Below are positions 7,486-15,886 of a DNA stretch of 64,000 nt, piece after piece (positions within the stretch are counted from its first letter, which is position 1; the number at the start of each line of letters is the position of its first letter). The notes beneath the pieces were generated by a model. It made no database searches. It saw only the letters and a program-made list of their open reading frames with translations, and had not been told where the DNA came from. The DNA is taken from positions 1 to 64,000 of the forward strand of contig MAAT01000005.1 of the NCBI GenBank assembly GCA_002162815.1. The letters are read 5' to 3'. Both the position numbers and the translations under genes were made by a program. Source of the DNA: Gammaproteobacteria bacterium 53_120_T64. Lineage in GTDB: Bacteria; Pseudomonadota; Gammaproteobacteria; Pseudomonadales; Porticoccaceae.

Positions 7486-8490
7486 CTATTCGTTTGTAGC
7501 TCTGAATAATTTCGCCCGCACGGTATCGCGGTAGCGCCCGGGGGGCACGTTGAAGTGGCGTTTGAAGAGTTGGGTCAGAAAGGAAACATCCTGATAGCCA
7601 CTGCGATTGGCAATTTCTGCTATCGATAGATTGCTGTGCTGCAGTAAATCTTTAACGGCATTGAGCCGTAATTGCTGCAGGTAGTTCAGTGGGCTCTGGT
7701 CGAGGGCATTTTTAAAGCGTCTATTAAAGGTGCGTAAGCTCATCTCAAATTGCTCGGCCAGGGCGGCGATATGAATCGTTTTATGGAAATTGTCCTGCAT
7801 CCATATTTGCGCTTGGACGATCTGTTCATCCGGGTGCTGGCTGGCCTCGCCGCTGTAATACTTTGTCGGTTCAAAGGAGTTGCGAATTTCGTGGAAAAAA
7901 TTGCGTTGCACGATATTGGCGACAGCTCGCCCGTACCAGCGGAAGACAATATTCACCATTAACTCGGCCAGGGCATTAATGCTGGCGGCACAGTAGAGGT
8001 TGTCGGCCCGAGTAATAAAGTACTGGCGGGTGAGTTCGACCTTGGGGTAGTCGCGCTGAAATTGGTCAAAATAATGCCAGTGGGTGGTGGCGGGTTTGCC
8101 ATCGAGCAGGCCCGCCTCGGCGAGGTAGCAACAACCGGTGCCGACGGCGCTAATAATTGCCCCCTGTTCGTGATGCTTGATCAGCCAGGGTAGAAACTCG
8201 CTGTGGCGACGGATGATGGGGCGTGGGTTGCGCCAAAAGCCGGGGATATGGATCAGATCGCAGGGGCCAATATCAGCGTCGATGGATGCTGTGGGGCTGA
8301 GGCTAAAGCCCGATGAGGTGGCTACGGGTTCACCCGATAGCGAGACCGATTGAATCTCAATCGGCGGGGCATCGCGGCGGTTGGCGCGGGCCGATCCGGC
8401 GGCGGTGTTGAGGATTTCTATTGGCAGGGTGACACTGCTGGCGAGTAGGTTTTCGCTGAGTAGCACGGCGACACGATAGGGCTGCGCCAT
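7486..8490 (-). CDS. GlxA/FtrA-type AraC-family regulator with DJ-1/PfpI domain
   Basis: Residues 1-185 form a class I glutamine-amidotransferase-like (DJ-1/PfpI) sensor: MAQPYRVAVLLSENLLASSV, then a nucleophile elbow-like AVGTGCCYLAEAG. Residues about 220-325 are an AraC-type DNA-binding domain with two helix-turn-helix motifs (IAALAEQFEMSLRTFNRRF and IAEIANRSGYQDVSFLTQLF) ending in the usual FKRHFNVPPGRYR. Family members respond to small molecules and switch nearby genes. It is divergent from fabY and precedes a VOC gene. The spacer holds an inverted repeat (8533-8551) that could be its operator. The ligand is unknown. Confidence 0.85.
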   Translation of the reverse strand: MAQPYRVAVLLSENLLASSVTLPIEILNTAAGSARANRRDAPPIEIQSVSLSGEPVATSSGFSLSPTASIDADIGPCDLIHIPGFWRNPRPIIRRHSEFLPWLIKHHEQGAIISAVGTGCCYLAEAGLLDGKPATTHWHYFDQFQRDYPKVELTRQYFITRADNLYCAASINALAELMVNIVFRWYGRAVANIVQRNFFHEIRNSFEPTKYYSGEASQHPDEQIVQAQIWMQDNFHKTIHIAALAEQFEMSLRTFNRRFKNALDQSPLNYLQQLRLNAVKDLLQHSNLSIAEIANRSGYQDVSFLTQLFKRHFNVPPGRYRDTVRAKLFRATNE

Positions 8491-8532
8491 AATGGACTCC
8501 GTTTGGGCTTGTTTGGCTGAAATGGCCTAGCT

Positions 8533-8551
8533 AATGGCTACTATAGCCATT
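8533..8551. promoter_or_regulatory. inverted repeat AATGGCTA-CTA-TAGCCATT, candidate operator
   Basis: Perfect 8-bp arms separated by three bases sit in the 131-bp spacer between the divergent AraC-type regulator and fabY. The placement fits a protein-binding site controlling one or both genes. AraC-family proteins more often use direct repeats, so another regulator of lipid synthesis is also possible. Confidence 0.4.
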
Positions 8552-8621
8552 AATGGTGGCTCGGGTACAGCTTACACTTCGCCAAGTTATGTTCAATCCA
8601 CGGATAAGGTAGTAAGCAACG

Positions 8622-10502
8622 ATGTCAATTTTGCCCGTTATTGTTGGATACGGTGGTGTTAATCCCGCCGGAAGAAGTTCGTTTGATCAGGGCTATCGTC
8701 GCATGGTGCTGGAAAACCTAGCCCAGGCCGAGCAGGATAAGACCATTGTCGGTCTGGCCTGCATGATGAAGCTGGTGAGCTGGAATGGCTCGGCCTATGA
8801 GGATGGTGACGGCAAGGCCCTCAGTATCCGCGAAATATCGACCCGCTATACTGCCGAGGTTTGCGATAAAACCTTGATTCGGCGCATTGAATCGAATCAC
8901 TATGACCCCGACGCGGCCTTTTGCCAAAAGACCCTGGTGACGGATTCGAGCGCAGAGGGCATGACATTTCGCACCAAGAAAAAAAGCCTACCCGATGACA
9001 TCCCCGAAAGCTGGGAGGTCATCTATGGTGAAAAGGGCGCGGTGGAAGTGACGATTAAGGGTCAGCAGGAGTGGCGTATTCCCACCACACGCAATATGTC
9101 CGTTAAAGCGGCGGGCCAGTTGCCAACAGGTTTCGAGCCGGGTGAACTCTACAATTCACGTTTTCAACCACGGGGCTTACAGCTGGCCTTGTTTGGTGCC
9201 ACCGATGCGGTGCGCTCAATCGGTATCGATTGGCAGACGATTTGCGATGCGGTGCAGCCCGACGAAACCGGCGTTTACGCTTCTAGCGCTATGGGTCAGC
9301 TGGCCGATGAAGGCCTAGGTGGTTTGATGGCCTCTCGTCAGCTGGGTGGTCGACCGACCTCTAAGCAGGTGCCGATGGGTCTGACTAGTATGCCCGCCGA
9401 TTTCGTCAATGCTTATGTATTGGGCAACCTTGGCCACACCGAATCGGTAGCCGGTGCCTGCGCTAGCTTTTTATACAACTTGCGCGCGGCGACACACGAT
9501 ATTCGCAGCGGCGCACGCCGTGTGGCTGTGGTGGGTTGCGGTGAGGCGCCCATTCTGCCGGAAATCATGGAGGGTTATACCAATATGACCGCGCTGGCCA
9601 CGGAGGCAGAAATGCAGGCCTTGGGTGATGGTGATCCCCGCCGCTACAGTCGCCCCTTTGGCGAGAATGCCGGTTTTGTGATGGGTGAGTCGGCGCAATA
9701 CATTGTGTTGATGGACGACGCACTGGCGATCGAACTGGGTGCCGATATTTTTGGCGCCGTGCCCGATGTCCACGTTGATGCCGATGGCATTAAAAAGTCA
9801 ATCTCCGGGCCGGGGCCGGGCAACTATATTAGCTTTGGTAAGGCGGTCGCCACCGCGCGCAATATCCTCGGTGAGGAGGCCGTGCGCGAGCGTAGTTTCG
9901 TGATGGCCCATGGCTCGAGTACACCGCAGAACCGAGTCACCGAGTCGATTATTTTTGAACGTATCGCCGAGGCCTTTGGTATTAGTGACTGGCCGGTGTG
10001 CGCGGTCAAGGCCTTTGTTGGGCATTCCTTGGCACCGGCCAGTGGTGACCAGATCATGGCGGCGATTGGCGCGATGCGCCACGGCTTACTTCCCGGTATT
10101 AAAACCCTGGATGCCGTGGCCGATGATGTTTATCAGCAGCGCTTACATTTTCCGCTGCAAGACTTGCCCGCTGAAAAAGATATCGCCTTTATTAACGCCA
10201 AGGGTTTTGGCGGCAATAATGCGACGGGGGTGCTGTTTTCCGGTCGCGTTGTGGAGCAAATGCTCGCCAAGCGTTATAGCGGCGAGTGGCGTGACTATTG
10301 CCAGCGTCGCGAGGCAACCCGCCAGCAGGCGGCGGATTATGAAGTGCGTGCCGATCGTGGTGAGCTTGCACCGATCTATCGTTTTGGTGAGGGAGTGATT
10401 GCCGATGAGGAGGTGTTAATCTCCGATCAAGCCATCAGCCTGCCGGGTTACGGTAAACCTGTACCACTGAAGGGAAAAAACCCCTACGACGATATGCTGT
10501 AG
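8622..10502 (+). CDS. fabY: beta-ketoacyl-ACP synthase FabY
   Basis: The 626-residue protein matches FabY, the initiating condensing enzyme of fatty acid synthesis in Pseudomonas, which joins acetyl-CoA and malonyl-ACP in place of FabH. The start MSILPVIVGYGGVNPAGRSS and the segment AAGQLPTGFEPGELYNSRF are typical of it. Catalytic residues of the KAS fold are present: nucleophile Cys280 in GACASF, His in MAHGSSTPQN and His in VGHSLAPASGDQ, followed by the glycine-rich NAKGFGGNNATG. It is single, divergent from the AraC-type regulator, and ends at a strong hairpin. The long family-specific N-terminal region before the Cys argues against FabB/FabF. Confidence 0.88.
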   Translation: MSILPVIVGYGGVNPAGRSSFDQGYRRMVLENLAQAEQDKTIVGLACMMKLVSWNGSAYEDGDGKALSIREISTRYTAEVCDKTLIRRIESNHYDPDAAFCQKTLVTDSSAEGMTFRTKKKSLPDDIPESWEVIYGEKGAVEVTIKGQQEWRIPTTRNMSVKAAGQLPTGFEPGELYNSRFQPRGLQLALFGATDAVRSIGIDWQTICDAVQPDETGVYASSAMGQLADEGLGGLMASRQLGGRPTSKQVPMGLTSMPADFVNAYVLGNLGHTESVAGACASFLYNLRAATHDIRSGARRVAVVGCGEAPILPEIMEGYTNMTALATEAEMQALGDGDPRRYSRPFGENAGFVMGESAQYIVLMDDALAIELGADIFGAVPDVHVDADGIKKSISGPGPGNYISFGKAVATARNILGEEAVRERSFVMAHGSSTPQNRVTESIIFERIAEAFGISDWPVCAVKAFVGHSLAPASGDQIMAAIGAMRHGLLPGIKTLDAVADDVYQQRLHFPLQDLPAEKDIAFINAKGFGGNNATGVLFSGRVVEQMLAKRYSGEWRDYCQRREATRQQAADYEVRADRGELAPIYRFGEGVIADEEVLISDQAISLPGYGKPVPLKGKNPYDDML

Positions 10503-10510
10503 CGAATCAC

Positions 10511-10542
10511 CCTTAACCTGCATCATTAGATGCAGGTTAAGG
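10511..10542. terminator. bidirectional hairpin between fabY and gamma-carbonic anhydrase gene
   Basis: CCTTAACCTGCAT (10511-10523) pairs perfectly with ATGCAGGTTAAGG (10530-10542) around a six-base loop. It lies between convergent genes. On the + strand it is followed by a T-rich stretch (TTGTCTTATTTTGTT). Confidence 0.75.
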
Positions 10543-10557
10543 CGTTGTCTTATTTTG

Positions 10558-11112
10558 TTAGTCGTTTTCGGCGAGGTACTGATTCTTCAGCTTTACGTAG
10601 TTGCCGGCGGTATAGGGGAAGTAATCAATTTCACTGGGTGTCAGTGCGCGGGCCTGTTTACAGGGGCTGCCGAAATAGAGGTGGCCACTTTTCAGGGTTT
10701 TACCCGGTGGCACTAGTGTGCCCGCGCCGATAATGACGTTATCTTCCACCACGACACCGTCCATAACGGTGGAGCCAATACCCACCAAAATGCAATTGCC
10801 CAGTGTGCAGCCATGAAGGGTGACATTGTGGCCGACGGTGACATCGTTGCCGATAGTGGTCGGCCAGCCGCCGGGGTTGAAGTCACTGGCGTGGGTAATA
10901 TGAACCACGGTGCCGTCCTGGATACTGCTGCGCTGGCCGATGCGAATCGAATGCATGTCGCCGCGAATCACCGCTCCGGGCCAGACCGAGCTATCGTCAC
11001 CGAGTTCGACATCGCCGATTACCGTTGCCGCTGCGTCGACAAAGCAGTGCTTGCCAAGTTTCGGGGTGTGGCCGTTAAAGCTGCGGATAGCGGGTATATT
11101 GTCGCGTGACAT
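10558..11112 (-). CDS. gamma-carbonic-anhydrase-like hexapeptide protein (YrdA/PaaY type)
   Basis: A 184-residue left-handed beta-helix protein built of hexapeptide repeats (IGDVEL, VIRGDM, TIGNDVTVGHNV, ILVGIGSTVMDG). The three metal-binding His of the gamma-carbonic anhydrase family are visible: the one in RGDMHSI and the two in VGHNVTLHGC. Some members hydrate CO2, while others (CaiE, PaaY) act on thioesters or have no known activity, so the function is only inferred. It is divergent from the YheV-like gene and convergent with fabY. Confidence 0.8.
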   Translation of the reverse strand: MSRDNIPAIRSFNGHTPKLGKHCFVDAAATVIGDVELGDDSSVWPGAVIRGDMHSIRIGQRSSIQDGTVVHITHASDFNPGGWPTTIGNDVTVGHNVTLHGCTLGNCILVGIGSTVMDGVVVEDNVIIGAGTLVPPGKTLKSGHLYFGSPCKQARALTPSEIDYFPYTAGNYVKLKNQYLAEND

Positions 11113-11185
11113 GGTGAGATCCTAGAAGGTGGTTTGAGCTGTTATTATAGCGGGCTTTATGATTGGCTTTGAATGGGAGTGCGCT

Positions 11186-11419
11186 ATGGCTGATGTAATT
11201 AAGCGCTTTGTTGCTGGGGCGGTCTGTCCGCGCTGTGGTGAGATGGACAAGTTGGTGATCTATCGGCAGGACGAGCGCGATTATCGCGAATGTGTCAGTT
11301 GTGACTTTGCCGAGGAAATGCACTTTGGCCAACCCGCAGCGGAACTTGAAACCCGCGCTAACCGGGATTTAGGCAGGCGGGCGATTAAGTTTGTCGATGC
11401 CGCAGATAAAAATAAATAG
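11186..11419 (+). CDS. YheV-like zinc-ribbon protein
   Basis: The 77-residue protein has a single zinc ribbon made of CPRCG (near residue 14) and CVSCDF (near residue 37), as in the YheV family of putative metal-binding proteins of unknown function. The ATG at 11186 is chosen over an in-frame upstream codon at 11159 because GGGAG sits about seven bases before it and the family begins at this point. E. coli yheV lies next to prlC; prlC is not present here. Confidence 0.75.
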   Translation: MADVIKRFVAGAVCPRCGEMDKLVIYRQDERDYRECVSCDFAEEMHFGQPAAELETRANRDLGRRAIKFVDAADKNK

Positions 11420-11426
11420 GGCTATA

Positions 11427-12092
11427 TCAGTGGAGATTGGGGACGTTACTGCTGCCCTGCCCCAGTGATAGGTTGACTGCCAGGGTGTCGGTAAGGCAGG
11501 GCCAGTGGCTGACTTCAATCCCCCAGGCAATTTCTCGACTGGCGTTTTGGTCGAGCGCGCCGCTGTCGAGTCGTAGATGGTCGCGCTCCAATTGCTCCGC
11601 TAAATCTTGGGCAATTAAGTCGAGGTGGTTGGCTTCGGGTTCGCCGATTAGCTGGTGAATGATCAGGTTGGAGCGGGTCATATCCATTGGGATTAAGGGC
11701 TCGTGACATTGCATCACATAGTGGTCATTGACTTCTTCAATGACCCGGTGGGCAATATAGGCTTGGGCCATGAGTGTTGTCAGGCCGTTGTGTTGCGCGG
11801 GGGGGGAGACCGGCGTATCAAAGACGTCGGTGCAGGCGTTGACCACAGCCTCTGTGTGTTGGCTGCAATTGGCATTGCTGCCAATCATGCTCAGCACGTC
11901 GACAAATTGCGGTACATGCTCGGTATAGCGCACCACGAAATCAAGTAGTGCGGTAACAGCATTGTTGAGAGGCATTTGAATGGCGTGGTGTAGCGAGGGG
12001 GCTTTGCGGGATAGTTGCGCAGCGAGCTGCCCGCTCTCCTCCTCTAGCAGCTTGGCTTGGGTAATATGGTGGCGAAGACTGGTGGTGTCCAT
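11427..12092 (-). CDS. conserved-looking hypothetical protein (221 aa)
   Basis: I do not recognise this gene. The protein is soluble, mostly alpha-helical, and has no signal peptide or membrane segment. It is acidic and contains several His (SLRHHITQ, HYVMQCHEPL, HLDLIAQ, RDHLRL) and four Cys, with no clear CXXC pair. Its length and codon use match its neighbours, so it is probably a real chromosomal gene. It is convergent with the YheV-like gene (7 bases apart) and divergent from the oxidase cluster. A role with the oxidase would be a guess. Confidence 0.6.
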   Translation of the reverse strand: MDTTSLRHHITQAKLLEEESGQLAAQLSRKAPSLHHAIQMPLNNAVTALLDFVVRYTEHVPQFVDVLSMIGSNANCSQHTEAVVNACTDVFDTPVSPPAQHNGLTTLMAQAYIAHRVIEEVNDHYVMQCHEPLIPMDMTRSNLIIHQLIGEPEANHLDLIAQDLAEQLERDHLRLDSGALDQNASREIAWGIEVSHWPCLTDTLAVNLSLGQGSSNVPNLH

Positions 12093-12192
12093 GATTGAAA
12101 TCTAGTCAATAACAACAAAAAAGCAAACTAGACTATGCTGTAGCTCTGTGACTATCAAGAATAAATACAACACGCTTGTGTCGCAATTCCTT

Positions 12193-12218
12193 AGGCACTT
12201 GACTGGTGTCAAGTGCCT
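12193..12218. promoter_or_regulatory. perfect hairpin upstream of the oxidase operon
   Basis: AGGCACTTGA (12193-12202) and TCAAGTGCCT (12209-12218) form a perfect 10-bp stem with a six-base loop. No T-tract follows on either strand, so it does not look like an intrinsic terminator. It lies about 70 bases upstream of the candidate -10 and could be a protein-binding site. The rest of 12093-12443 holds no gene that I can see. Confidence 0.35.
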
Positions 12219-12262
12219 GGCTCACGGGTCTAGGTTTTAGTGGATGAATAGCTGTATCGGCG

Positions 12263-12292
12263 GTGACCTTTTCGCGGGGCTTCTGATACAAT
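12263..12292 (+). promoter_or_regulatory. candidate promoter of the coxB operon
   Basis: GTGACC at 12263-12268 and TACAAT at 12287-12292 are separated by 18 bases. This is a reasonable sigma-70-type match. It would give a 5' leader of about 240 bases before coxB, containing an 18-codon leader ORF. Confidence 0.4.
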
Positions 12293-12443
12293 GCGCGCCG
12301 CGCTGCATCCACGCTTATAGTTTTGTCAACTGTTCGAAACTGAGGCAGTTCAAGAATAAGTGTTAGTCAGCGCTGAAAGAAGTGACAAAAAGTCGCAGGT
12401 GCTCCCGCAATAAATAGCAAATGTGGGGCATGGAGGAGTTCAG

Positions 12444-12500
12444 ATGTCAGTGTTTGCAGGCCGTTCGAGGTCTGGAGTGCTGGTTTTCTTGTATTTCTGA
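12444..12500 (+). CDS. candidate 18-codon leader peptide upstream of coxB
   Basis: ATG at 12444 follows the strong ribosome site GGAGGAG (12432-12438) by five bases and opens an 18-codon frame ending in TGA at 12498-12500, 36 bases before coxB. The product has a basic middle (GRSRSG) and a hydrophobic end (VLVFLYF). The ribosome site is better than the one of coxB itself, so the frame is probably translated. It may control coxB translation or attenuation, or may merely be a short membrane peptide. No terminator hairpin is obvious between it and coxB. Confidence 0.4.
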   Translation: MSVFAGRSRSGVLVFLYF

Positions 12501-12535
12501 ACAAGATCAATATAGCAAATCGGAGAGAATAGGTA

Positions 12536-13696
12536 ATGGTATCTAGAGTAAAGCAGCTTGTCGTGTATGCGCTAAGCCCACTCTTGCTGTTGTCTTTTGT
12601 CGGGCAGCTAGCCCGTGCAGAAGATGCGCACGCAAGTGGCTGGAGTTTGCTGAATATGACAGAGGGTGTCACCGGTGTCAGTCACGATATTTATGACTTG
12701 CACATGACTGTCGTTTGGATCTGTGTATGGATCTCGGTGGTGGTTTACGGCGTGATGTTTTACAGCATGTTTGCCCATCGCAAATCGAGGGGTGCGAAGG
12801 CATCAAACTTCCATGAGAGCACGGTAGTCGAGCTGTTATGGACCATCGTTCCCGTACTGATTTTGATCTGGGTAGCCTTCCCCTCGACGCGAGTCTTGAT
12901 CGATCTTTACGATACCAGTGAAGCCGATATCGATATCAAGGTAACCGGTTACCAGTGGAAGTGGCAGTACGAATACCTCGGTGAAGGTGTCGAGTTTATG
13001 AGTGAGCTGACGACTTCAGAGGCCGCCATTTATAACTTGGAGCCGAAAACAGAGTACTACCTGTCAGAGGTCAATGAGCCCTTGGTGTTGCCGATCGGTA
13101 AAAAGGTTCGCTTCCTGTTGACCGCTAAGGACGTTATTCACGCCTGGTGGGTCCCCGAGCTAGGTGTGAAGCGCGATGCCGTACCCGGTTTTATCAATGA
13201 AACCTGGGCCAAAATTGATGAGCCCGGTATTTATCGCGGTTTCTGTGCCGAGCTTTGCGGCAAGGGCCACGCCTTTATGCCGATCGTTGTCAATGCTGTT
13301 TCCGAAGAGGAATATGCAGTTTGGCTGGCGGCTAAAAAAGAAGCTGCTGCCGCGCAACGCGAGATGGCCAAGCAAAGCTTCACGTTTGAGCAGTTAATGG
13401 CCAAGGGTGAAGAGAGTTATAACCGCTCATGTGCAGGTTGTCATGCCGCCAACGGCGAAGGCATTCCCGGCGCATTCCCAGCCTTGAAAGGCAGTGCTGT
13501 TGCGCTAGGTCCAGTGGCCAAGCACCTTGATGTTGTCGTCAACGGCACCGCTGGAACCGCAATGCAAGCCTTCGGTGGGCAATTGTCAGAGGTTGATCTG
13601 GCCGCGATTATTACTTATGAGCGCAATGCTTGGGGTAACGATGTCGGTGACATGGTTCAGCCGATCGACGTACTTAAATTCAAACAAGGCCAATAG
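12536..13696 (+). CDS. coxB: cytochrome c oxidase subunit II with C-terminal cytochrome c domain
   Basis: The subunit takes electrons from cytochrome c. It starts with a signal sequence (about residues 1-28), followed by two membrane helices (about 55-80 and 98-120). The CuA domain shows HAWWVPELGVKRDAVPGF and the ligand loop CAELCGKGHAFM. A C-terminal c-type heme domain follows, with CAGCH as the heme-attachment motif (about residue 300) and a Met in TAMQAF as probable axial ligand. The 386-residue length fits fused CoxB proteins of Pseudomonas. It is first in a run coxB-coxA-ctaG-coxC. The ATG at 12536 has GGAGAG eight bases upstream. Confidence 0.93.
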   Translation: MVSRVKQLVVYALSPLLLLSFVGQLARAEDAHASGWSLLNMTEGVTGVSHDIYDLHMTVVWICVWISVVVYGVMFYSMFAHRKSRGAKASNFHESTVVELLWTIVPVLILIWVAFPSTRVLIDLYDTSEADIDIKVTGYQWKWQYEYLGEGVEFMSELTTSEAAIYNLEPKTEYYLSEVNEPLVLPIGKKVRFLLTAKDVIHAWWVPELGVKRDAVPGFINETWAKIDEPGIYRGFCAELCGKGHAFMPIVVNAVSEEEYAVWLAAKKEAAAAQREMAKQSFTFEQLMAKGEESYNRSCAGCHAANGEGIPGAFPALKGSAVALGPVAKHLDVVVNGTAGTAMQAFGGQLSEVDLAAIITYERNAWGNDVGDMVQPIDVLKFKQGQ

Positions 13697-13709
13697 GGGA
13701 GGAATTAAT

Positions 13710-15263
13710 ATGGCACACGGTCCCGCAAAAGGTATTGGTCGTTGGTTGTTCGCCACGAACCACAAAGACATTGGTACGATGTACCTCTGGTTCAGTTTTG
13801 CAATGTTTTTACTTGGTGGCGCGTTCGCGATGATTATTCGCGCCGAGCTGTTTGCGCCAGGTATGCAGCTGATTAAACCCGAGTTTTTCAATCAGATGAC
13901 CACCATGCACGGCTTGATTATGGTCTTCGGCGCCATCATGCCCTCCTTTGTTGGCTTGGCTAACTGGATGGTTCCGCTGCAGATTGGTGCGCCGGATATG
14001 GCCTTGCCGAGGATGAATAATCTCAGCTTCTGGATTCTGCCCTTCGGTTTTGCCCTGTTGGCTTCCACGTTGTTTATGGAAGGCGGTGCGCCGAACTTTG
14101 GTTGGACATTCTATGCGCCACTGTCCACCACCTACGCACCCGATACGGTTAACTTCTTCATCTTTGGTGTGCACATTATTGGCGCGTCATCGATCATGGG
14201 TTCGATTAACATCATTGCGACGATATTGAATCTGCGTGCCCCCGGCATGACAATGATGAAATTGCCGCTGTTTGTCTGGACTTGGTTGATTACGGCATTC
14301 TTGCTGGTTGCTGTTATGCCAGTATTGGCTGGCGCGGTTACCATGATGTTGATGGATATTAACTTCGGTACCAGCTTCTTCGATGCCGCTGGTGGTGGTG
14401 ACCCGGTGTTGTTCCAGCATATTTTCTGGTTCTTCGGCCATCCCGAGGTGTACATCATTATCTTGCCGGCCTTTGGTGTGATTTCTGAAATCATTCCCAC
14501 CTTTAGCCGCAAACCACTGTTTGGTTACTCCTCGATGGTGTATGCGACGTCGGCCATTGCCTTCCTGTCGTTCATCGTTTGGGCTCACCATATGTTCACT
14601 ACCGGTATGCCAATCGCGGGTGAGTTGTACTTTATGTACGCCACGATGCTGATTGCCGTACCTACGGGGGTGAAGGTATTCAACTGGATTACCACCATGT
14701 TCAGGGGATCGCTGACCTTTGAAACGCCGATGCTATTCGCCATCGCCGTGGTCATTCTGTTTACCTTCGGTGGCTTTACCGGCCTGATGCTAGCCGTTGC
14801 TCCGGCGGACATTCAATACCACGACAGTTACTTTGTGGTTGGCCACTTTCACTATGTGATGGTTGCCGGTGCGGTGTTCTCCATGTCGGGTGCTGTTTAT
14901 TACTGGCTGCCGAAATGGACCGGTAAAATGTACGATGAGACCATGGGTAAAATGCAGTTCTGGATTGCCTTTGTCGGTTTCAATATTGCGTTTATCCCCC
15001 AGCACTTTTTAGGACTGGCGGGAATGCCGCGGCGCTATGCCGATTACGCTTTGCAGTTCTCGGACTGGAACATGGTGTCCAGTATCGGTGCCTTTATGTA
15101 CGGCGCTGCACAGCTGATGTTCCTCTACAATGTGATTAGCACGATTGTTTCCGGTAAGCCTTCAACAGAAGAGAAAACCTGGGAAGGCGCACAGGGTCTA
15201 GAGTGGACATTGCCTTCACCGGCGCCGTTCCATACTTTTTCAACACCACCTAACGTTAAGTAG
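13710..15263 (+). CDS. coxA: cytochrome c oxidase subunit I
   Basis: This is the catalytic heme-copper subunit (517 aa), with twelve expected membrane helices. Seen motifs: HGLIMVFGAIMP (low-spin heme a His), FFGHPEVYI (CuB His and the cross-linked Tyr), HHMFTTG (two CuB His), and HDSYFVVGHFHYV (heme a3 and heme a His). The start at ATG 13710 is chosen because GGGGAGG (13696-13702) precedes it and MAHGPAKGIGRW is family-like; an in-frame extension to 13527 would overlap coxB by 170 bases. It belongs to the aa3 type (A family), with Glu in the GHPE motif. Confidence 0.95.
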   Translation: MAHGPAKGIGRWLFATNHKDIGTMYLWFSFAMFLLGGAFAMIIRAELFAPGMQLIKPEFFNQMTTMHGLIMVFGAIMPSFVGLANWMVPLQIGAPDMALPRMNNLSFWILPFGFALLASTLFMEGGAPNFGWTFYAPLSTTYAPDTVNFFIFGVHIIGASSIMGSINIIATILNLRAPGMTMMKLPLFVWTWLITAFLLVAVMPVLAGAVTMMLMDINFGTSFFDAAGGGDPVLFQHIFWFFGHPEVYIIILPAFGVISEIIPTFSRKPLFGYSSMVYATSAIAFLSFIVWAHHMFTTGMPIAGELYFMYATMLIAVPTGVKVFNWITTMFRGSLTFETPMLFAIAVVILFTFGGFTGLMLAVAPADIQYHDSYFVVGHFHYVMVAGAVFSMSGAVYYWLPKWTGKMYDETMGKMQFWIAFVGFNIAFIPQHFLGLAGMPRRYADYALQFSDWNMVSSIGAFMYGAAQLMFLYNVISTIVSGKPSTEEKTWEGAQGLEWTLPSPAPFHTFSTPPNVK

Positions 15264-15282
15264 GGCTGGGAGAAAGTAGCGC

Positions 15283-15837
15283 ATGTCAATCAACGCGACA
15301 CAGAAAATCACTCTGAAGTTAGTGGTGGCGGCGGTTGGCATGTTTGTATTTGCGGTCTTCCTGATGCCGCCTTTGTACGATGTTTTTTGCGAGCTCACCG
15401 GTATCGGTGGTAAAACCAAAGGGCAATATCAGGGTGCCACGGTGGCTGTAGATGGCGAGCGCGAAATAAAAATTCAGTTTGTCGCGACCAACAATGGTGC
15501 TATGCCGTGGGATTTTTCCCCGGTGGAGTATCAGGTTAGGGTGCATCCGGGGGAGAAAAAGGCGGTGGAGTTTTATGCCAGAAACCCCACGGCAAGGGAT
15601 ATGGTTGCACAGGCTGTGCCCAATATCACACCCAATAATGCCGCCGATTTTTTTCATAAAACCGAGTGTTTTTGTTTTAATCGCCAGCCCTTGAAAGCTG
15701 GTGAAGAAACTAAAATGGGCCTGGTGTTTATTGTTGACCCGGAGCTGCCGGCCAGTGTGACCACCATTACATTGTCCTATACCCTATTTGATGTCACGGA
15801 CGCGGCTGAGACGAGCGCACTAGCGGCGAATAACTAA
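15283..15837 (+). CDS. ctaG: cytochrome c oxidase assembly protein CtaG/Cox11
   Basis: This copper chaperone delivers CuB to subunit I. It has one N-terminal membrane helix (about residues 10-32) and a periplasmic immunoglobulin-like domain. The copper-binding CFCF motif is present in KTECFCFNRQ (about residue 127), and the family sequence YDVFCELTGIGGKT follows the helix. The length, 184 residues, is usual. It lies 19 bases after coxA and before coxC, as in many proteobacterial cox operons. Confidence 0.93.
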   Translation: MSINATQKITLKLVVAAVGMFVFAVFLMPPLYDVFCELTGIGGKTKGQYQGATVAVDGEREIKIQFVATNNGAMPWDFSPVEYQVRVHPGEKKAVEFYARNPTARDMVAQAVPNITPNNAADFFHKTECFCFNRQPLKAGEETKMGLVFIVDPELPASVTTITLSYTLFDVTDAAETSALAANN

Positions 15838-15886
15838 TTACCTGTCAGTTACCGCGTTGAGCAACGCGGAGTATTGGAGATATAAC

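Noticed and set aside
12430-12546. 38-codon Cys-containing frame overlapping the coxB start
   Set aside because: Its ribosome site is poor, and the in-frame-shifted 18-codon frame at 12444 uses the strong GGAGGAG site.
13527-13709. N-terminal extension of coxA
   Set aside because: It lies inside the coxB cytochrome c domain in another frame; ATG 13710 has the ribosome site and family start.
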